In this document: piece by piece, positions 34,165-43,784 of the stretch
Layout of the letters: every line of letters starts with the position of its first letter
Numbering within the stretch: the first letter of the stretch is position 1
DNA from: Pedobacter kyonggii
GTDB taxonomy: Bacteria > Bacteroidota > Bacteroidia > Sphingobacteriales > Sphingobacteriaceae
Length of the DNA: 64,000 nucleotides
Assembly (NCBI RefSeq): GCF_004310665.1
Contig: NZ_SIXF01000005.1
Location: 225,199-289,198 of the forward strand
Reading direction: 5' to 3'
Made by a program: the position numbers and the translations under genes
The notes under the pieces: model-generated
Seen by the model: only the letters and a program-made list of their open reading frames with translations
The model's database searches: none
Told to the model about the DNA's origin: nothing

Positions 34165-35676
34165 ATGAGTCATGCCGCGACACTTAAAAATATATTAGCT
34201 AATTACGGCAGTAAGTTATGGGGCTTTGCATCTATATATCTTTTTATCCCACTTTATATTGATTTCCTAGGAGTTGAGGCTTACGCAATCATCAGCTTCT
34301 ACTCATTGATTCTTGGACTAATTAGTTTTGCAGATGCAGGTTTGTCGTCCGCCATAACAAGAGAATTCGCTAAAGATACGCAGGCATCAGACAAATACAG
34401 TTTACTTGCTATCGTTGAGCGATATTATTTGCTGATCTGCGTGTTAATATTTGGTGTGATTTTTTCCTTTTCATCGACTATAGCCTCCCATTGGCTTAAT
34501 TCTCAAAAGATTGCAAACTCAGATATCTCATATTATGTCAAATTAATTGGATTGGGTGCTGTTATGCAATTGATATCTTCATTGTATTTTGGTGCGCTAA
34601 TGGGTTTGCAGGTTCAGGTGCGGGCAAATGTGATGCAGGTTTCTTGGAGCATTTTACGAACGGTGGGAATCATCACAATTTTTTATTTTTATCAGGCATC
34701 TCTCGAATTGTTCCTGATTTGGCAAATAGTTTGCAACCTAGTGTACGTTATTGTTCTAAGGTATTCGGTAATCAAATATCTTAAATCATTCAGTGTAAAC
34801 CTAATCCGCACAATCACCAAGCTACCTAGTGAAATTAAAGTCTATATATCAGGAATGGTAGTTGTTGCAATAATTTCTGCAATTAACACCCAGGCAGACA
34901 AGTTGGTAACTAGTAGTTTATTCTCACTATCTGAATTTGGATATTATTCTTTGGCGTCAACGCTAGCGCAGGTTCCGTTACTGTTAGCTTCGCCCTTGGC
35001 AATAGCCGTTTTTCCCATTCTTTCAAGACTTGCCTCAATTAAAGATACCCAAGCTCAGGAAACCAGCTTCAGAAACTTTACTTATCTTTTGAATATCATG
35101 GTTATCCCCATTGGCATTATAATTTTTATTTATGCAAGAGAAATTGTTGTATTATGGACAGGTAAGCGGATGTTTGTTGAGGACATCTTACAAAAGATAG
35201 TATATATAGTGAGGTTATTAACAATAGGCGGTGTCTTTCTGGCGCTTCAGTTGCTTCCATTTTATTACCTACTCTCCAACGGACAAACAAGATATACTGT
35301 TAAGCAAGGGCTGGTGCAGTTGGTTTTCGGAGTCCCTGCATTATATCTTTTTGTGAAATATTTTGGAATAATTGGTGCTGGCATCCCTTGGTTGCTAATT
35401 AATTTTTTTTCTTACGTTTATTTATATTATGTGTTATTCTCATCATATCTCAAAGAAAATGCATTTCTGTTTTTTTTTACAACACTGCTTGTCCCATTAT
35501 TAATTACATTTGGTGTAACAATATTTTTCTATCTTATTTTCGAGCAATTTCCGCTAAACTACAAGTTAGCCTCACCTGTTTTAATAGGCATTTTTTCAGT
35601 TATCTTGAATATCGCTTATCAAAATTACAAGAGACACAATAAGCTTCATGATATTAGCTGGTTATTGCAATATTAA
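34165..35676 (+). CDS. wzx: Wzx-type oligosaccharide flippase, first
   Basis: A 503-residue polytopic membrane protein with about 12-14 hydrophobic helices, of the PST/MOP group. The N-terminus NILANYGSKLWGFASIYLFIPLYIDFLGVEAYAI is typical: a helix, then a loop with FLG and a Glu. It would move the lipid-linked repeat unit to the periplasmic face. It starts 2 bases after the reductase gene, and glycosyltransferases follow directly, as expected in a Wzy-dependent locus. Confidence 0.87.
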   Translation: MSHAATLKNILANYGSKLWGFASIYLFIPLYIDFLGVEAYAIISFYSLILGLISFADAGLSSAITREFAKDTQASDKYSLLAIVERYYLLICVLIFGVIFSFSSTIASHWLNSQKIANSDISYYVKLIGLGAVMQLISSLYFGALMGLQVQVRANVMQVSWSILRTVGIITIFYFYQASLELFLIWQIVCNLVYVIVLRYSVIKYLKSFSVNLIRTITKLPSEIKVYISGMVVVAIISAINTQADKLVTSSLFSLSEFGYYSLASTLAQVPLLLASPLAIAVFPILSRLASIKDTQAQETSFRNFTYLLNIMVIPIGIIIFIYAREIVVLWTGKRMFVEDILQKIVYIVRLLTIGGVFLALQLLPFYYLLSNGQTRYTVKQGLVQLVFGVPALYLFVKYFGIIGAGIPWLLINFFSYVYLYYVLFSSYLKENAFLFFFTTLLVPLLITFGVTIFFYLIFEQFPLNYKLASPVLIGIFSVILNIAYQNYKRHNKLHDISWLLQY

Positions 35677-35680
35677 CTTT

Positions 35681-36865
35681 ATGAGTCAGCCTTTATTATC
35701 AATAATCATAGCGACAAAGAATCGCAGCAAGTACTGTTTCGAATCAGTAAAATCAATATTATTGGCTCTGGGAGCTAATTGTGAATTGGCTATCCAAGAT
35801 AATTCAGATACCAATGAATTGGAACAGCTCTTAGATAATATTGCTGATCCCAGAATTAAATATAATTATACCAACTCCGCCTTATCATTCGTCGCAAATT
35901 TTAATCAGGCAATGGAGAATAGTACAGGTAAATTCTTTTGCATTCTAGGCGATGATGACTCCATTACCCCAGACATATTGAATATTGTTGAATGGATGGA
36001 CCATAATCACATTGAATCTGTATGTTCTGCAAATAATGTTGAGTATATCTGGCCAAATGATAAAATAGAGAGATATAAAGATGGAGAGTTGAACATTCCC
36101 CCCTACTCTGGCACCAAGAAAAGGCTTGATCTTTTAGATTCACTGCATAAATTAATCGTGCTGGATGGGACATTGAACTATCAATCTTATTGCTTACCCA
36201 GAACCTATCACGGAATCGTTAAACGTTCGGTATTTGATTTAGTTAAGCATAAAACAGGACATTATTTCGGTGGCTTAACGCCGGATATCTATTCTACGAT
36301 AGCATTGACCTGCATTACCAAGGAACATTATGTTATTGATTACCCCTTTACTATCGCTGGTGCCTGTCCCGCAAGTGCTTCAGTCGCCAATATGACAGGT
36401 GGTCATTCAGGTCGTTTGGATGATGCTCCCCACTTCAGGAATAGAGGTGATTATGTCTGGGAAGCGGAGATTCCAAAATACTATAGCGTAGAAACTATCT
36501 GGGCTGAAACAGCACTAAAGGCGCTCCGGGAAATGGGAGAAAATACACTTGCTTCGCGTATTAATCTTTATAAATTTTTAACCTATGGAATTTACGCAAA
36601 TAGAAAGTATATTTTCCGTTTAACCCTTTCAGAGACAATGAATCTCTATAAAGTACTAAACATGAACCAAGTGGCGTTTTATGGTAAATTATATATCAGC
36701 ATCGCTTATGTAGTTGGCGCAGGCCTGTTAAAAAAGGGGTTTAAGAAATTGACCAGCAAAAGATCTCCGATCTTTTCAAAAAAAAGAATTAACGATCTAA
36801 ATCAGGCAATATATGAAGTTAACCAATATCTGTTGTCGAACAAAATAACATTTAAAGATGAGTAG
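35681..36865 (+). CDS. Family 2 glycosyltransferase
   Basis: A 394-residue protein from ATG 35681, four bases after the flippase stop; an earlier ATG at 35648 lies inside the flippase gene and adds a non-homologous N-terminus. The GT-A features are SIIIATKNRSKYCFESV at the start, a LGDDDSITPDIL segment with the DDD metal site near residue 88, and a basic helical C-terminal part. The donor and acceptor are unknown. It overlaps the next gene by eight bases. Confidence 0.82.
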   Translation: MSQPLLSIIIATKNRSKYCFESVKSILLALGANCELAIQDNSDTNELEQLLDNIADPRIKYNYTNSALSFVANFNQAMENSTGKFFCILGDDDSITPDILNIVEWMDHNHIESVCSANNVEYIWPNDKIERYKDGELNIPPYSGTKKRLDLLDSLHKLIVLDGTLNYQSYCLPRTYHGIVKRSVFDLVKHKTGHYFGGLTPDIYSTIALTCITKEHYVIDYPFTIAGACPASASVANMTGGHSGRLDDAPHFRNRGDYVWEAEIPKYYSVETIWAETALKALREMGENTLASRINLYKFLTYGIYANRKYIFRLTLSETMNLYKVLNMNQVAFYGKLYISIAYVVGAGLLKKGFKKLTSKRSPIFSKKRINDLNQAIYEVNQYLLSNKITFKDE

Positions 36866-37622
36866 TACTACAGAAAAATTTAAAATCCTTTTAAGGCCGC
36901 TGGTGTACTCTTTGAGAACCATTAGAAGGCTCACCTTGTCTTGGATCTATCCGTCAAAAATCAGTGATGCTTACCAGATTCCCATCATCATTAATAACCG
37001 GAACAGATTGGAATATATGCAGCTACTGATCAACTCACTTGAGGAAAGAGGATATACAAATATCTACATCATTGACAACGCTTCAACATATCCTCCCTTA
37101 CTTGAGTTCTATAAAAAATGTAAGTATCATATATTCAGGTTAGAGAAAAATGTTGGGCATCTTTCGATGTGGGAAACTGACATTTATAAACAGTTTATTA
37201 GAGATTACTATGTATATACCGATTCTGATGTAGTGCCGATTGAAGCATGCCCAGATGATTTTCTTGACTTCTTCTGGCAAACTCTCAAATCTAGGCCAAG
37301 TGTTCAAAAGGTAGGTTTCTCGCTGAAAATTGATGACTTGCCTGATTCTTTTAGTAATAAGCGCTCTGTTATGGAATGGGAAAGCCAATTTTATGCGAAA
37401 AATATTGAAGGAAAATTCTTTGAGGGATTTATTGATACTACATTTGCGCTTTATCGACCATTTATGCAGGCAGGAAAAGGAGCATTGATGTACCGAACGG
37501 CAATGCCATATCAGGCCTATCATATGCCATGGTACGTAGACTCGAAACAACTATCCCCTGAAGAAGAATATTATATTAAACATGCAACAACGAGCACACA
37601 CTGGACAAAATTAAATAATTGA
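36858..37622 (+). CDS. Putative GT-A glycosyltransferase
   Basis: A 254-residue protein. After a short basic N-terminus the sequence QIPIIINNRNRLEYMQLLINSL resembles the GT2 N-terminal strand-helix, IYIIDNAS the second strand, and YTDSDVVPIEACP near residue 118 the DxD metal site. This matches a small group of EPS-locus glycosyltransferases, but the similarity to standard GT2 is weak. It overlaps the preceding GT by eight bases and the next gene starts four bases after it. Confidence 0.65.
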   Translation: MSSTTEKFKILLRPLVYSLRTIRRLTLSWIYPSKISDAYQIPIIINNRNRLEYMQLLINSLEERGYTNIYIIDNASTYPPLLEFYKKCKYHIFRLEKNVGHLSMWETDIYKQFIRDYYVYTDSDVVPIEACPDDFLDFFWQTLKSRPSVQKVGFSLKIDDLPDSFSNKRSVMEWESQFYAKNIEGKFFEGFIDTTFALYRPFMQAGKGALMYRTAMPYQAYHMPWYVDSKQLSPEEEYYIKHATTSTHWTKLNN

Positions 37623-37626
37623 TTAC

Positions 37627-38817
37627 ATGTTTTATTTGCTCCTATTTCTGCTAATCTGTTTATTTACGATTTTTGAATTGATAAATATTGAATATAAGTA
37701 TCAAACTTATATGACATTGTTTGTCGTTTTGATTTTTGTTCTGATAGCTGGTTTAAGATACGAAACAGGAGTAGATTGGTTAGTTTACGAAAAAATGTTG
37801 GAAACTACACCACCAATTACCGATATTACAGATGCTTTTGGGAGAGTATTGATCTTTTCTACACCAGATTATGGCTATTGTCTATTGATGTCGGTAGTTA
37901 AATATTTTGGCGGATCTATTCAAGTTATTTTCTTCATTACTTCATGTGTAAGCATGTTCTTTGTTTATAAGGGAGTGAATTGTTATTCAGAATCAAGAGT
38001 TGTTTCCTTACTGATTTATTTTTCACTGTTTTTTTTTATTCTCGACATGAGTGGGTTGAGACAAGGTTTCAGTTTGAGTGTATTTTTCTATTCAATAAAA
38101 TACATTCATCAAAGAAAATTTTGGATTTATCTGACTATGATTCTTTTTGCAGCGTCTTTTCATTGGAGTGCATATCTATTGATCCCAATCTACTTCGTTG
38201 CAAAAAGAAGATTTAGCTCGGTCTCACTTGTTGTATTTTTTTGTATCTCGTTAATCATATTCTTTTTCAACATATCATGGCTTGAAAAAACAATTACAGC
38301 TGTATTTCCTTCGCTTGAAAGCGAAGTTTTTGCTGCCAAATTGCTGGTATACACAACAAATGATAAATTTTCTGAGGGAAGACAACTTACAGCAAATACT
38401 ATAGCTTCTATCCTCTTTTACATTACTACATTTGCATTTTGCATTTTTTACAGGGACAGATTAGAGAAACGCAACAAATATTTTTACTTGTTTTTTAATA
38501 TATATATATGCCAGATATTTACCTTTTTTTGCTTATACGAACTTATTGAGATGGCTGACAGACTTCGTCTATATTTTTTAATTTCGAATGTGGTACTGTT
38601 TCCTTCAATGATTTATTTATTTCAAGTTAAAAAGGAAAGAATGCTGGCCTTTACCTATGCAGGCATATTCGCTTTTTTTTCTTGCATGCCCTATATCCTG
38701 AATGCGCCCACAACCATAGCTTATTATCCATATCAGAACTATGTGATCTATAAAATGTTTAATATTGAGAGTACTGGTCCGCAACGGCTACAAAAACATT
38801 CAGAACTTCATGAATAA
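37627..38817 (+). CDS. wzy: EpsG-family polysaccharide polymerase (Wzy-like), first
   Basis: A 396-residue membrane protein with about 10 hydrophobic helices. The early LRYETGVDWLVYEKML segment is the hallmark of the EpsG family, which serves as the Wzy polymerase for EPS. A second member is at 61438, with the equivalent LRWETGTDWEQYYQV. The C-terminus overlaps the next glycosyltransferase by eight bases. It joins repeat units on the periplasmic face. Confidence 0.85.
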   Translation: MFYLLLFLLICLFTIFELINIEYKYQTYMTLFVVLIFVLIAGLRYETGVDWLVYEKMLETTPPITDITDAFGRVLIFSTPDYGYCLLMSVVKYFGGSIQVIFFITSCVSMFFVYKGVNCYSESRVVSLLIYFSLFFFILDMSGLRQGFSLSVFFYSIKYIHQRKFWIYLTMILFAASFHWSAYLLIPIYFVAKRRFSSVSLVVFFCISLIIFFFNISWLEKTITAVFPSLESEVFAAKLLVYTTNDKFSEGRQLTANTIASILFYITTFAFCIFYRDRLEKRNKYFYLFFNIYICQIFTFFCLYELIEMADRLRLYFLISNVVLFPSMIYLFQVKKERMLAFTYAGIFAFFSCMPYILNAPTTIAYYPYQNYVIYKMFNIESTGPQRLQKHSELHE

Positions 38818-39658
38818 TCAAATCGAAAAAATTCTTGCAGTAGTTGTCATTTATAATACTGACCTTTCTAAGGCAGATACATTAAAATCCATTGGAAAAG
38901 ACCTGGAAGAAAATGATATGCAAATGGATCTCTTTATTTTTGATAATAGTCCGAATGCCCAACCTTTGATAGATATTCGCGGATTTAATATCCTAAAATA
39001 TATTCACGCGACCGAAAATGCTGGTGTAAGTAAAGCCTATAATGAGGGGGCACGCTTTGCAGAAACTCTGGGAAAACAATGGCTATTGTTGTTGGATCAG
39101 GATACAAGTTTTGATGGCGGGATAATCAATGCCTATACTAATGGCATACTCAACCAGCCTGATATCAACTTATTTTGCCCTATCATAAAGGTAAAGGAAT
39201 CTATCATATTTTCTCCATTTATTAGGAAGTTCAAACGAGGTTTTGCAATGAAATCGGTTAAACCAGTCCGTTATCCATTTGTTAAATTTTCGCCAGTTAA
39301 TAGTGGTATTTTAGTTAATCTTTCTGCATTTTTAGATGCTGGAGGTTATAATGAAAAAGTAAAACTTGATTTTAGTGATCTTGAATTTATTGAAAGGTTC
39401 AGAAAGTTTAACCTCGAGTTTCAGGTTTTGGATAGTGAGGCACGACAAGATTTTTCTAATGACATCCAAGATATAACGAGGTTAAACAGTAGGTACAAAT
39501 TCTTTTGTGAGGGGGCTAAAAATTGTGATAAAAAAAATCTCACGGAACGATTTCAATATCTCGTTGTTGTTTTTATCAGAGCAACAATGCTCGTGAAAAG
39601 GACTAGAAGCTTAATTTTTTATAAGACAATGTTTACAAATTTCATTATAGCTAACTGA
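38810..39658 (+). CDS. Rhamnosyltransferase-like family 2 glycosyltransferase
   Basis: A 282-residue protein; ATG 38810 fits better than 38765, which lies in the polymerase gene. The sequence LAVVVIYNTDLSK, FDNSPNAQPLI, ENAGVSKAYNEGARFA and LLLDQDTSFDGG follow the pattern of RfbF-type dTDP-rhamnosyltransferases, with DQD as the metal site near residue 104. dTDP-L-rhamnose made from the rfb operon at 18780 would be the donor. The assignment to rhamnose is by family resemblance. Confidence 0.75.
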   Translation: MNNQIEKILAVVVIYNTDLSKADTLKSIGKDLEENDMQMDLFIFDNSPNAQPLIDIRGFNILKYIHATENAGVSKAYNEGARFAETLGKQWLLLLDQDTSFDGGIINAYTNGILNQPDINLFCPIIKVKESIIFSPFIRKFKRGFAMKSVKPVRYPFVKFSPVNSGILVNLSAFLDAGGYNEKVKLDFSDLEFIERFRKFNLEFQVLDSEARQDFSNDIQDITRLNSRYKFFCEGAKNCDKKNLTERFQYLVVVFIRATMLVKRTRSLIFYKTMFTNFIIAN

Positions 39659-39662
39659 TCAT

Positions 39663-40607
39663 ATGTTCAAAAAGAGTTTACTGTACTATAAGTCACTTCT
39701 TTTCTTTCTTCTGAGCATCGGGATAGAATTATTACTACTCCCTATATTATATATCTGGGAATATATTTTAAGAAAACTAAGTAACTACCTGAACAAAAAG
39801 CCTCTTAAATATAATCAGTTAAGAAAAAGAGAAAAGGTAACCGATATATCCCTTCTAAATGTTTGCGTCCACGAATGGGGTGGCTATGAGATGAAAAGAT
39901 CAAAAACAATTAGGGGAAGGCAATTTGATTGCGGTCTGGAGTATCAGTTGAGGAGGTTACGGAATTACAGAGGCAATGTTAAATTAAGAAATACTATAAC
40001 AATTTCTGATTATGATCTTTTTAAATATAAAACAGAATTATCCGACTTTAATGTTGTACCAGTCGAGAATTTAGCTATGGACTTCTCGGGCTATAGTAAA
40101 TTTATAGAGCTCTTGCCTTTGGACAACCAATATGTATTGTTGATGAATTCTTCAATATCTGCACGGCAGGTTGATTTTATAGATGAGTATCTTAATTATT
40201 TTAAAGAAAACCAAGAGCTAGGCATGCTTGGGATTTCATTTAGTTCGAAAAGTTATCAAACCTTAATCAGGAATAACTTTCAACCACATATACAGAGCTT
40301 TTTTATCCTTACGACAAAACAAGTTTTAACGGAAGTTATAGATTTAAATGGGGGATTTTTGCCAGGCTCCAGAAGCAACTATAAGCTATCCATAATCAAA
40401 TTCGGAGAATTAAAACTAAGTAAGCTTGTTCTGAAATTGGGCTACAGAATAGCTGTAATCAAAGAAAATGGTATACCCTTTGTGTTTTATAGGAATAAAT
40501 GGTATGATAATGGTTATGGGAGGTGGACTAATCCTGATGGGGATTGCAGACTCTATGTGAAAGAATTGAACGCAATTAATCCATTGATAATCAGTTTGTT
40601 GAAATGA
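39663..40607 (+). CDS. Putative glycosyltransferase with RgpF-like C-terminal segment
   Basis: A 314-residue protein with an N-terminal hydrophobic segment (about 12-30). The later DFSGYSKFIELLP, NQYVLLMNSS and QSFFILTTKQVL segments resemble the core of rhamnan-synthesis RgpF-type glycosyltransferases, where a neutral-residue site replaces the DxD. The N-terminal region has no clear match. It lies between glycosyltransferases and is coupled to the next small ORF (overlap of four bases). Confidence 0.5.
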   Translation: MFKKSLLYYKSLLFFLLSIGIELLLLPILYIWEYILRKLSNYLNKKPLKYNQLRKREKVTDISLLNVCVHEWGGYEMKRSKTIRGRQFDCGLEYQLRRLRNYRGNVKLRNTITISDYDLFKYKTELSDFNVVPVENLAMDFSGYSKFIELLPLDNQYVLLMNSSISARQVDFIDEYLNYFKENQELGMLGISFSSKSYQTLIRNNFQPHIQSFFILTTKQVLTEVIDLNGGFLPGSRSNYKLSIIKFGELKLSKLVLKLGYRIAVIKENGIPFVFYRNKWYDNGYGRWTNPDGDCRLYVKELNAINPLIISLLK

Positions 40608-40852
40608 TGTTAGAATTAAATAAAATACTTAGTCTATTGTACTATTCTACAGATAACAGTCGTGTTAACACGAAATGTAGTGGTTTGCAACGCAATCTGA
40701 GCATCCTTTTAAATACATGGAAAAAATGCTATGAAAGTAAAATTGGCTGCAGTGATGAAGCAACAAAACCTAAAGTCATGTTCAATGTAAATCTAATTGT
40801 CAAGGTGATCAGTAGTATTTTTAAGAGGTTAAAAAAGGTTGATATATTATGA
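40604..40852 (+). CDS. 82-residue protein of unknown function, coupled on both sides
   Basis: Start ATG 40604 or 40607 overlaps the end of the preceding gene and the stop TGA overlaps the next ATG (ATGA at 40849). This tight coupling on both sides is the main evidence that it is translated. The protein is basic with a weakly hydrophobic C-terminal helix (VNLIVKVISSIFKRL). I do not recognise it. It may be a truncated glycosyltransferase, or a small partner of the neighbouring enzymes. Confidence 0.45.
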   Translation: MMLELNKILSLLYYSTDNSRVNTKCSGLQRNLSILLNTWKKCYESKIGCSDEATKPKVMFNVNLIVKVISSIFKRLKKVDIL

Positions 40853-41667
40853 AGTTAGATCTTACTGGATGTATTGTGCTTTACCAAAATGATCGTGAGG
40901 TATTATTGATGGCAATTAACAGTTTTTTGGGGACGGATTTGAACTTAAAACTATATCTCATAGATAATTCTCCGACTGATGAACTTAATGATGTTTGCTT
41001 TGATACGCGTATTTCCTACTTTCATAACCCTTCAAATCCGGGATTTGGGGCAGCCCATAATATTGCCATAAAAGATGCGATAAAGCTCGGTAGCAAATAC
41101 CATGTAGTCATTAATCCAGATATTTACTTTAGTGGTGATATTTGTAAGACTATGATTTGCTATATGAATATAAACGAGGATATTGGTATGATGATGCCGA
41201 AGGTGCTGAATGAGGACGGTACCATTCAAAGCTTGCCTAAGCTTTTGCCTAGTCCGTTAAGTATAATCTGGAGAAAGCTAAAGAGGCCCGTCAATTCCTA
41301 TAATAAGTTTATTGAAAAATATGAACTCCGTTTCGTCCCTTCCGATATAATCTACAATGCGCCCATACTATCGGGTTGTTTTACACTACTTAATTTAAAT
41401 GCAATCAAAGAAATTGGGATGTACGATGACAGGTATTTTATGTACTTTGAGGACTGGGACTTGTCAAGAAGAATGCACGCCAAGTACCGGACTATTTACT
41501 TTCCACAAGTTTCAGTATATCATAAATACGAATCGGGGGCAAATAAGAGTGGTAAATTGTTTAAGATATTTATTAAATCGGCAATTGCCTATTTTAATAA
41601 ATGGGGATGGCTTTTCGACAAAGAAAGACAAAGGATAAATAGAAGTGCATTAGCCCAGTTTAGATGA
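40849..41667 (+). CDS. WbbL-like family 2 glycosyltransferase
   Basis: A 272-residue protein. GCIVLYQNDREVLL, LIDNSPTDEL, PSNPGFGAAHNIAI and VINPDIYF are the ordered features of WbbL-type rhamnosyl or related GT2 enzymes (NPDI replaces the classic DxD). The later YDDRYFMYFEDWDLSRRM segment is the conserved second domain motif. It overlaps the next gene, an SDR, by four bases, so it is part of one translated string. Confidence 0.85.
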   Translation: MKLDLTGCIVLYQNDREVLLMAINSFLGTDLNLKLYLIDNSPTDELNDVCFDTRISYFHNPSNPGFGAAHNIAIKDAIKLGSKYHVVINPDIYFSGDICKTMICYMNINEDIGMMMPKVLNEDGTIQSLPKLLPSPLSIIWRKLKRPVNSYNKFIEKYELRFVPSDIIYNAPILSGCFTLLNLNAIKEIGMYDDRYFMYFEDWDLSRRMHAKYRTIYFPQVSVYHKYESGANKSGKLFKIFIKSAIAYFNKWGWLFDKERQRINRSALAQFR

Positions 41668-42566
41668 ATAGAATATTAATTACAGGAGCCTCTGGCTTTG
41701 TAGGTAAAAACTTAGTGCCTTATTTAAATAAATTCAGCAATATTACAACTGCTTTAGGCCGTAACCAAATGGAGGATAAGTCTAATTTTGCAGAACAAGA
41801 TGCAATTATTCATTTGGCAGGTAAGGCACACGATTTAAAAAAATCAGCAAATTCGGAGGAATATTATAGTGTGAATTTTGAGCTAACCAAAAAGCTTTAT
41901 GATGTTTTTTTGAAATCTGAGATGAAGAAGTTTATCTATATTAGCTCGGTAAAAGCCGTCGCTGATAGTTTAAACGAGACTTTAACAGAGGAGAGGGTAC
42001 CTGCGCCAGCAACACACTATGGTAAATCTAAACTCATGGCCGAAGAATACATTATGTCTATTCCGCTCCCGGAAGGTAAATCATACTTTATTTTAAGGCC
42101 CTGCATGATTCATGGGCCTGGTAATAAGGGTAATCTGAATCTTCTATATCAATTCGTGCAAAAGGGAATACCCTATCCACTTTCTGCATATGAGAATAAG
42201 AGATCGTTCTTAAGTATTGAGAACTTGTGTTATGTAATTAAAGAATTGCTGAAAAGAAATGATATTCCCTCAGATGTTTATAATGTAGCAGACAGAGAGC
42301 CAGTATCTACTAACGAAGTAGTATGTATTTTGGCTGCTAGTCTTAATAAAACACCTAAGCTTTGGAATATACCGAAAAGCTTATTGCATGTTATGGCCGC
42401 TATCGGAGATCGGCTCAAACTCCCTTTAAACACTGAACGATTAAATAAACTAACGGAGAACTATGTGGTAAGTAATCGAAAAATCACAGAAGCACTTTCC
42501 TCAGCTTTACCAATCGAAAGTAGAGAGGGATTAATTCAAACTGCCAAATCTTTTAAATCTTCTTAG
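41664..42566 (+). CDS. WbpV-like SDR: UDP-4-keto-6-deoxy-HexNAc reductase or epimerase
   Basis: A 300-residue SDR with TGASGFVG (residues 7-14), an IIHLAGKAHD segment and the catalytic Tyr/Lys in HYGKSKLMAEE. The placement directly before a WecA/WbpL-type initiating transferase is characteristic: in the WbpV/WbpL pair the SDR makes UDP-D-FucNAc or UDP-QuiNAc and the transferase moves it to undecaprenyl phosphate. WbpM, which makes the 4-keto substrate, is not in the window; the CapE-type enzyme makes a different isomer. Confidence 0.75.
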   Translation: MNRILITGASGFVGKNLVPYLNKFSNITTALGRNQMEDKSNFAEQDAIIHLAGKAHDLKKSANSEEYYSVNFELTKKLYDVFLKSEMKKFIYISSVKAVADSLNETLTEERVPAPATHYGKSKLMAEEYIMSIPLPEGKSYFILRPCMIHGPGNKGNLNLLYQFVQKGIPYPLSAYENKRSFLSIENLCYVIKELLKRNDIPSDVYNVADREPVSTNEVVCILAASLNKTPKLWNIPKSLLHVMAAIGDRLKLPLNTERLNKLTENYVVSNRKITEALSSALPIESREGLIQTAKSFKSS

Positions 42567-42569
42567 TCT

Positions 42570-43547
42570 ATGTCTGCAACATTTACGATCTTAATTCTTC
42601 TTGCTTTATTTTTTATCCTGGAAATTTTTTATTTTAAAATTGCAGATTATTATAATATTATAGATATGCCTAATAGTCGTAGTTCACATAAAGTTATTAC
42701 TATCAGGGGGGGAGGAATTATATTTTATCTTGCTGTTTTAGCATTCTTTTTTTCTCAAGCATTTCAATATCCATATTTTGTCCTGGGACTTTCCCTAATC
42801 ACTATTGTAAGTTTTCTGGACGATATCCTCACGTTGAACAATAAGATGAGGTTGAGTATTCATTTCATTGCCGTATTCCTGTTGATCGGAGAATGGGGAG
42901 GGAATTCCTTGTCGCTTTATCTTATGCCTATAGTGGTTATTTTGATCATTGGAACCATCAATGCATATAACTTTATGGACGGAATCAATGGCATTACGGG
43001 AAGCTACAGTTTGATCACAATCATCGCACTTTTTTTTATTAATCAGGAGGTGGTTAATTTTGTAGCCTCTGATTTAATACTTTACGCGGGCTTGTCGTTA
43101 TTGGTTTTTAATTTTTTCAATTTCAGAACCAGGGCTAAGTGCTTTGCAGGTGATGTAGGTAGTGTTTCAATTGCTTTTATTATCACATTCCTGATTGGTC
43201 TGCTTATTATTCGAACAGATAATTTTGCTTATATTCTTTTATTATTGGTTTATGGACTAGATGCGGCTACAACTATTGCATTTAGGTTAATCAGAAAAGA
43301 GAATATTTTTGACGCTCACCGAAGCCATTTTTATCAATACTTAGCTAATGAAAAAAAAATACCCCACATATATATATCTCTAGGCTATGGAATTGTGCAG
43401 CTACTAGTCAATATCATTGTCGTTAAATTGGGAACAATTGCAATCGCTTCTACAATATTAATAATTTTAGGATCGACGTGTGTTTTTATCGGTGTGCGAT
43501 TAAAAATAGAAGGCAGAATACGACTTCTTAAAAGCGCAACCTCATAG
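42570..43547 (+). CDS. WecA/WbpL-type undecaprenyl-phosphate HexNAc-1-phosphate transferase
   Basis: A 325-residue MraY-family (GT4 of phosphoglycosyltransferases) protein with about ten membrane helices. Conserved cytosolic loops are visible: PNSRSSH near residue 35, SFLDDILTLNN with the catalytic Asp-Asp near 85, NAYNFMDGINGI near 130 and AHRSHFYQ near 255. It starts the repeat unit by linking a HexNAc-1-phosphate to undecaprenyl phosphate. It is the only initiating enzyme in the window, so the second EPS locus must use it or an enzyme elsewhere. Confidence 0.88.
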   Translation: MSATFTILILLALFFILEIFYFKIADYYNIIDMPNSRSSHKVITIRGGGIIFYLAVLAFFFSQAFQYPYFVLGLSLITIVSFLDDILTLNNKMRLSIHFIAVFLLIGEWGGNSLSLYLMPIVVILIIGTINAYNFMDGINGITGSYSLITIIALFFINQEVVNFVASDLILYAGLSLLVFNFFNFRTRAKCFAGDVGSVSIAFIITFLIGLLIIRTDNFAYILLLLVYGLDAATTIAFRLIRKENIFDAHRSHFYQYLANEKKIPHIYISLGYGIVQLLVNIIVVKLGTIAIASTILIILGSTCVFIGVRLKIEGRIRLLKSATS

Positions 43548-43784
43548 CAAAGTAATTTGCTCAAATTATAATTAACTTTATCATTTCTTAGAAGAAATGA
43601 CACCATTGCTTGGTTAAGGAAGGTTAGATCAATTAGTCGCTATTAAGATAACCATTCAAAATTCGTGCTACCATGACTTCTTTTGATAGAATGGCATTGT
43701 AAGCATTCATCTTTCAGGCCATTTATAAAGGATGATGTTGGCCGATAGGTACTGGTTGGTTAATCATCAGGTTTTAAACTTAAA
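43548..43784. other. 237-base spacer before the MurJ-like flippase gene
   Basis: This breaks the otherwise tightly packed gene run. A TTTTGATAG-like AT-rich word appears near 43680, but I see no promoter consensus or hairpin strong enough to call. A break here may mark the join of two gene modules. Confidence 0.4.
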
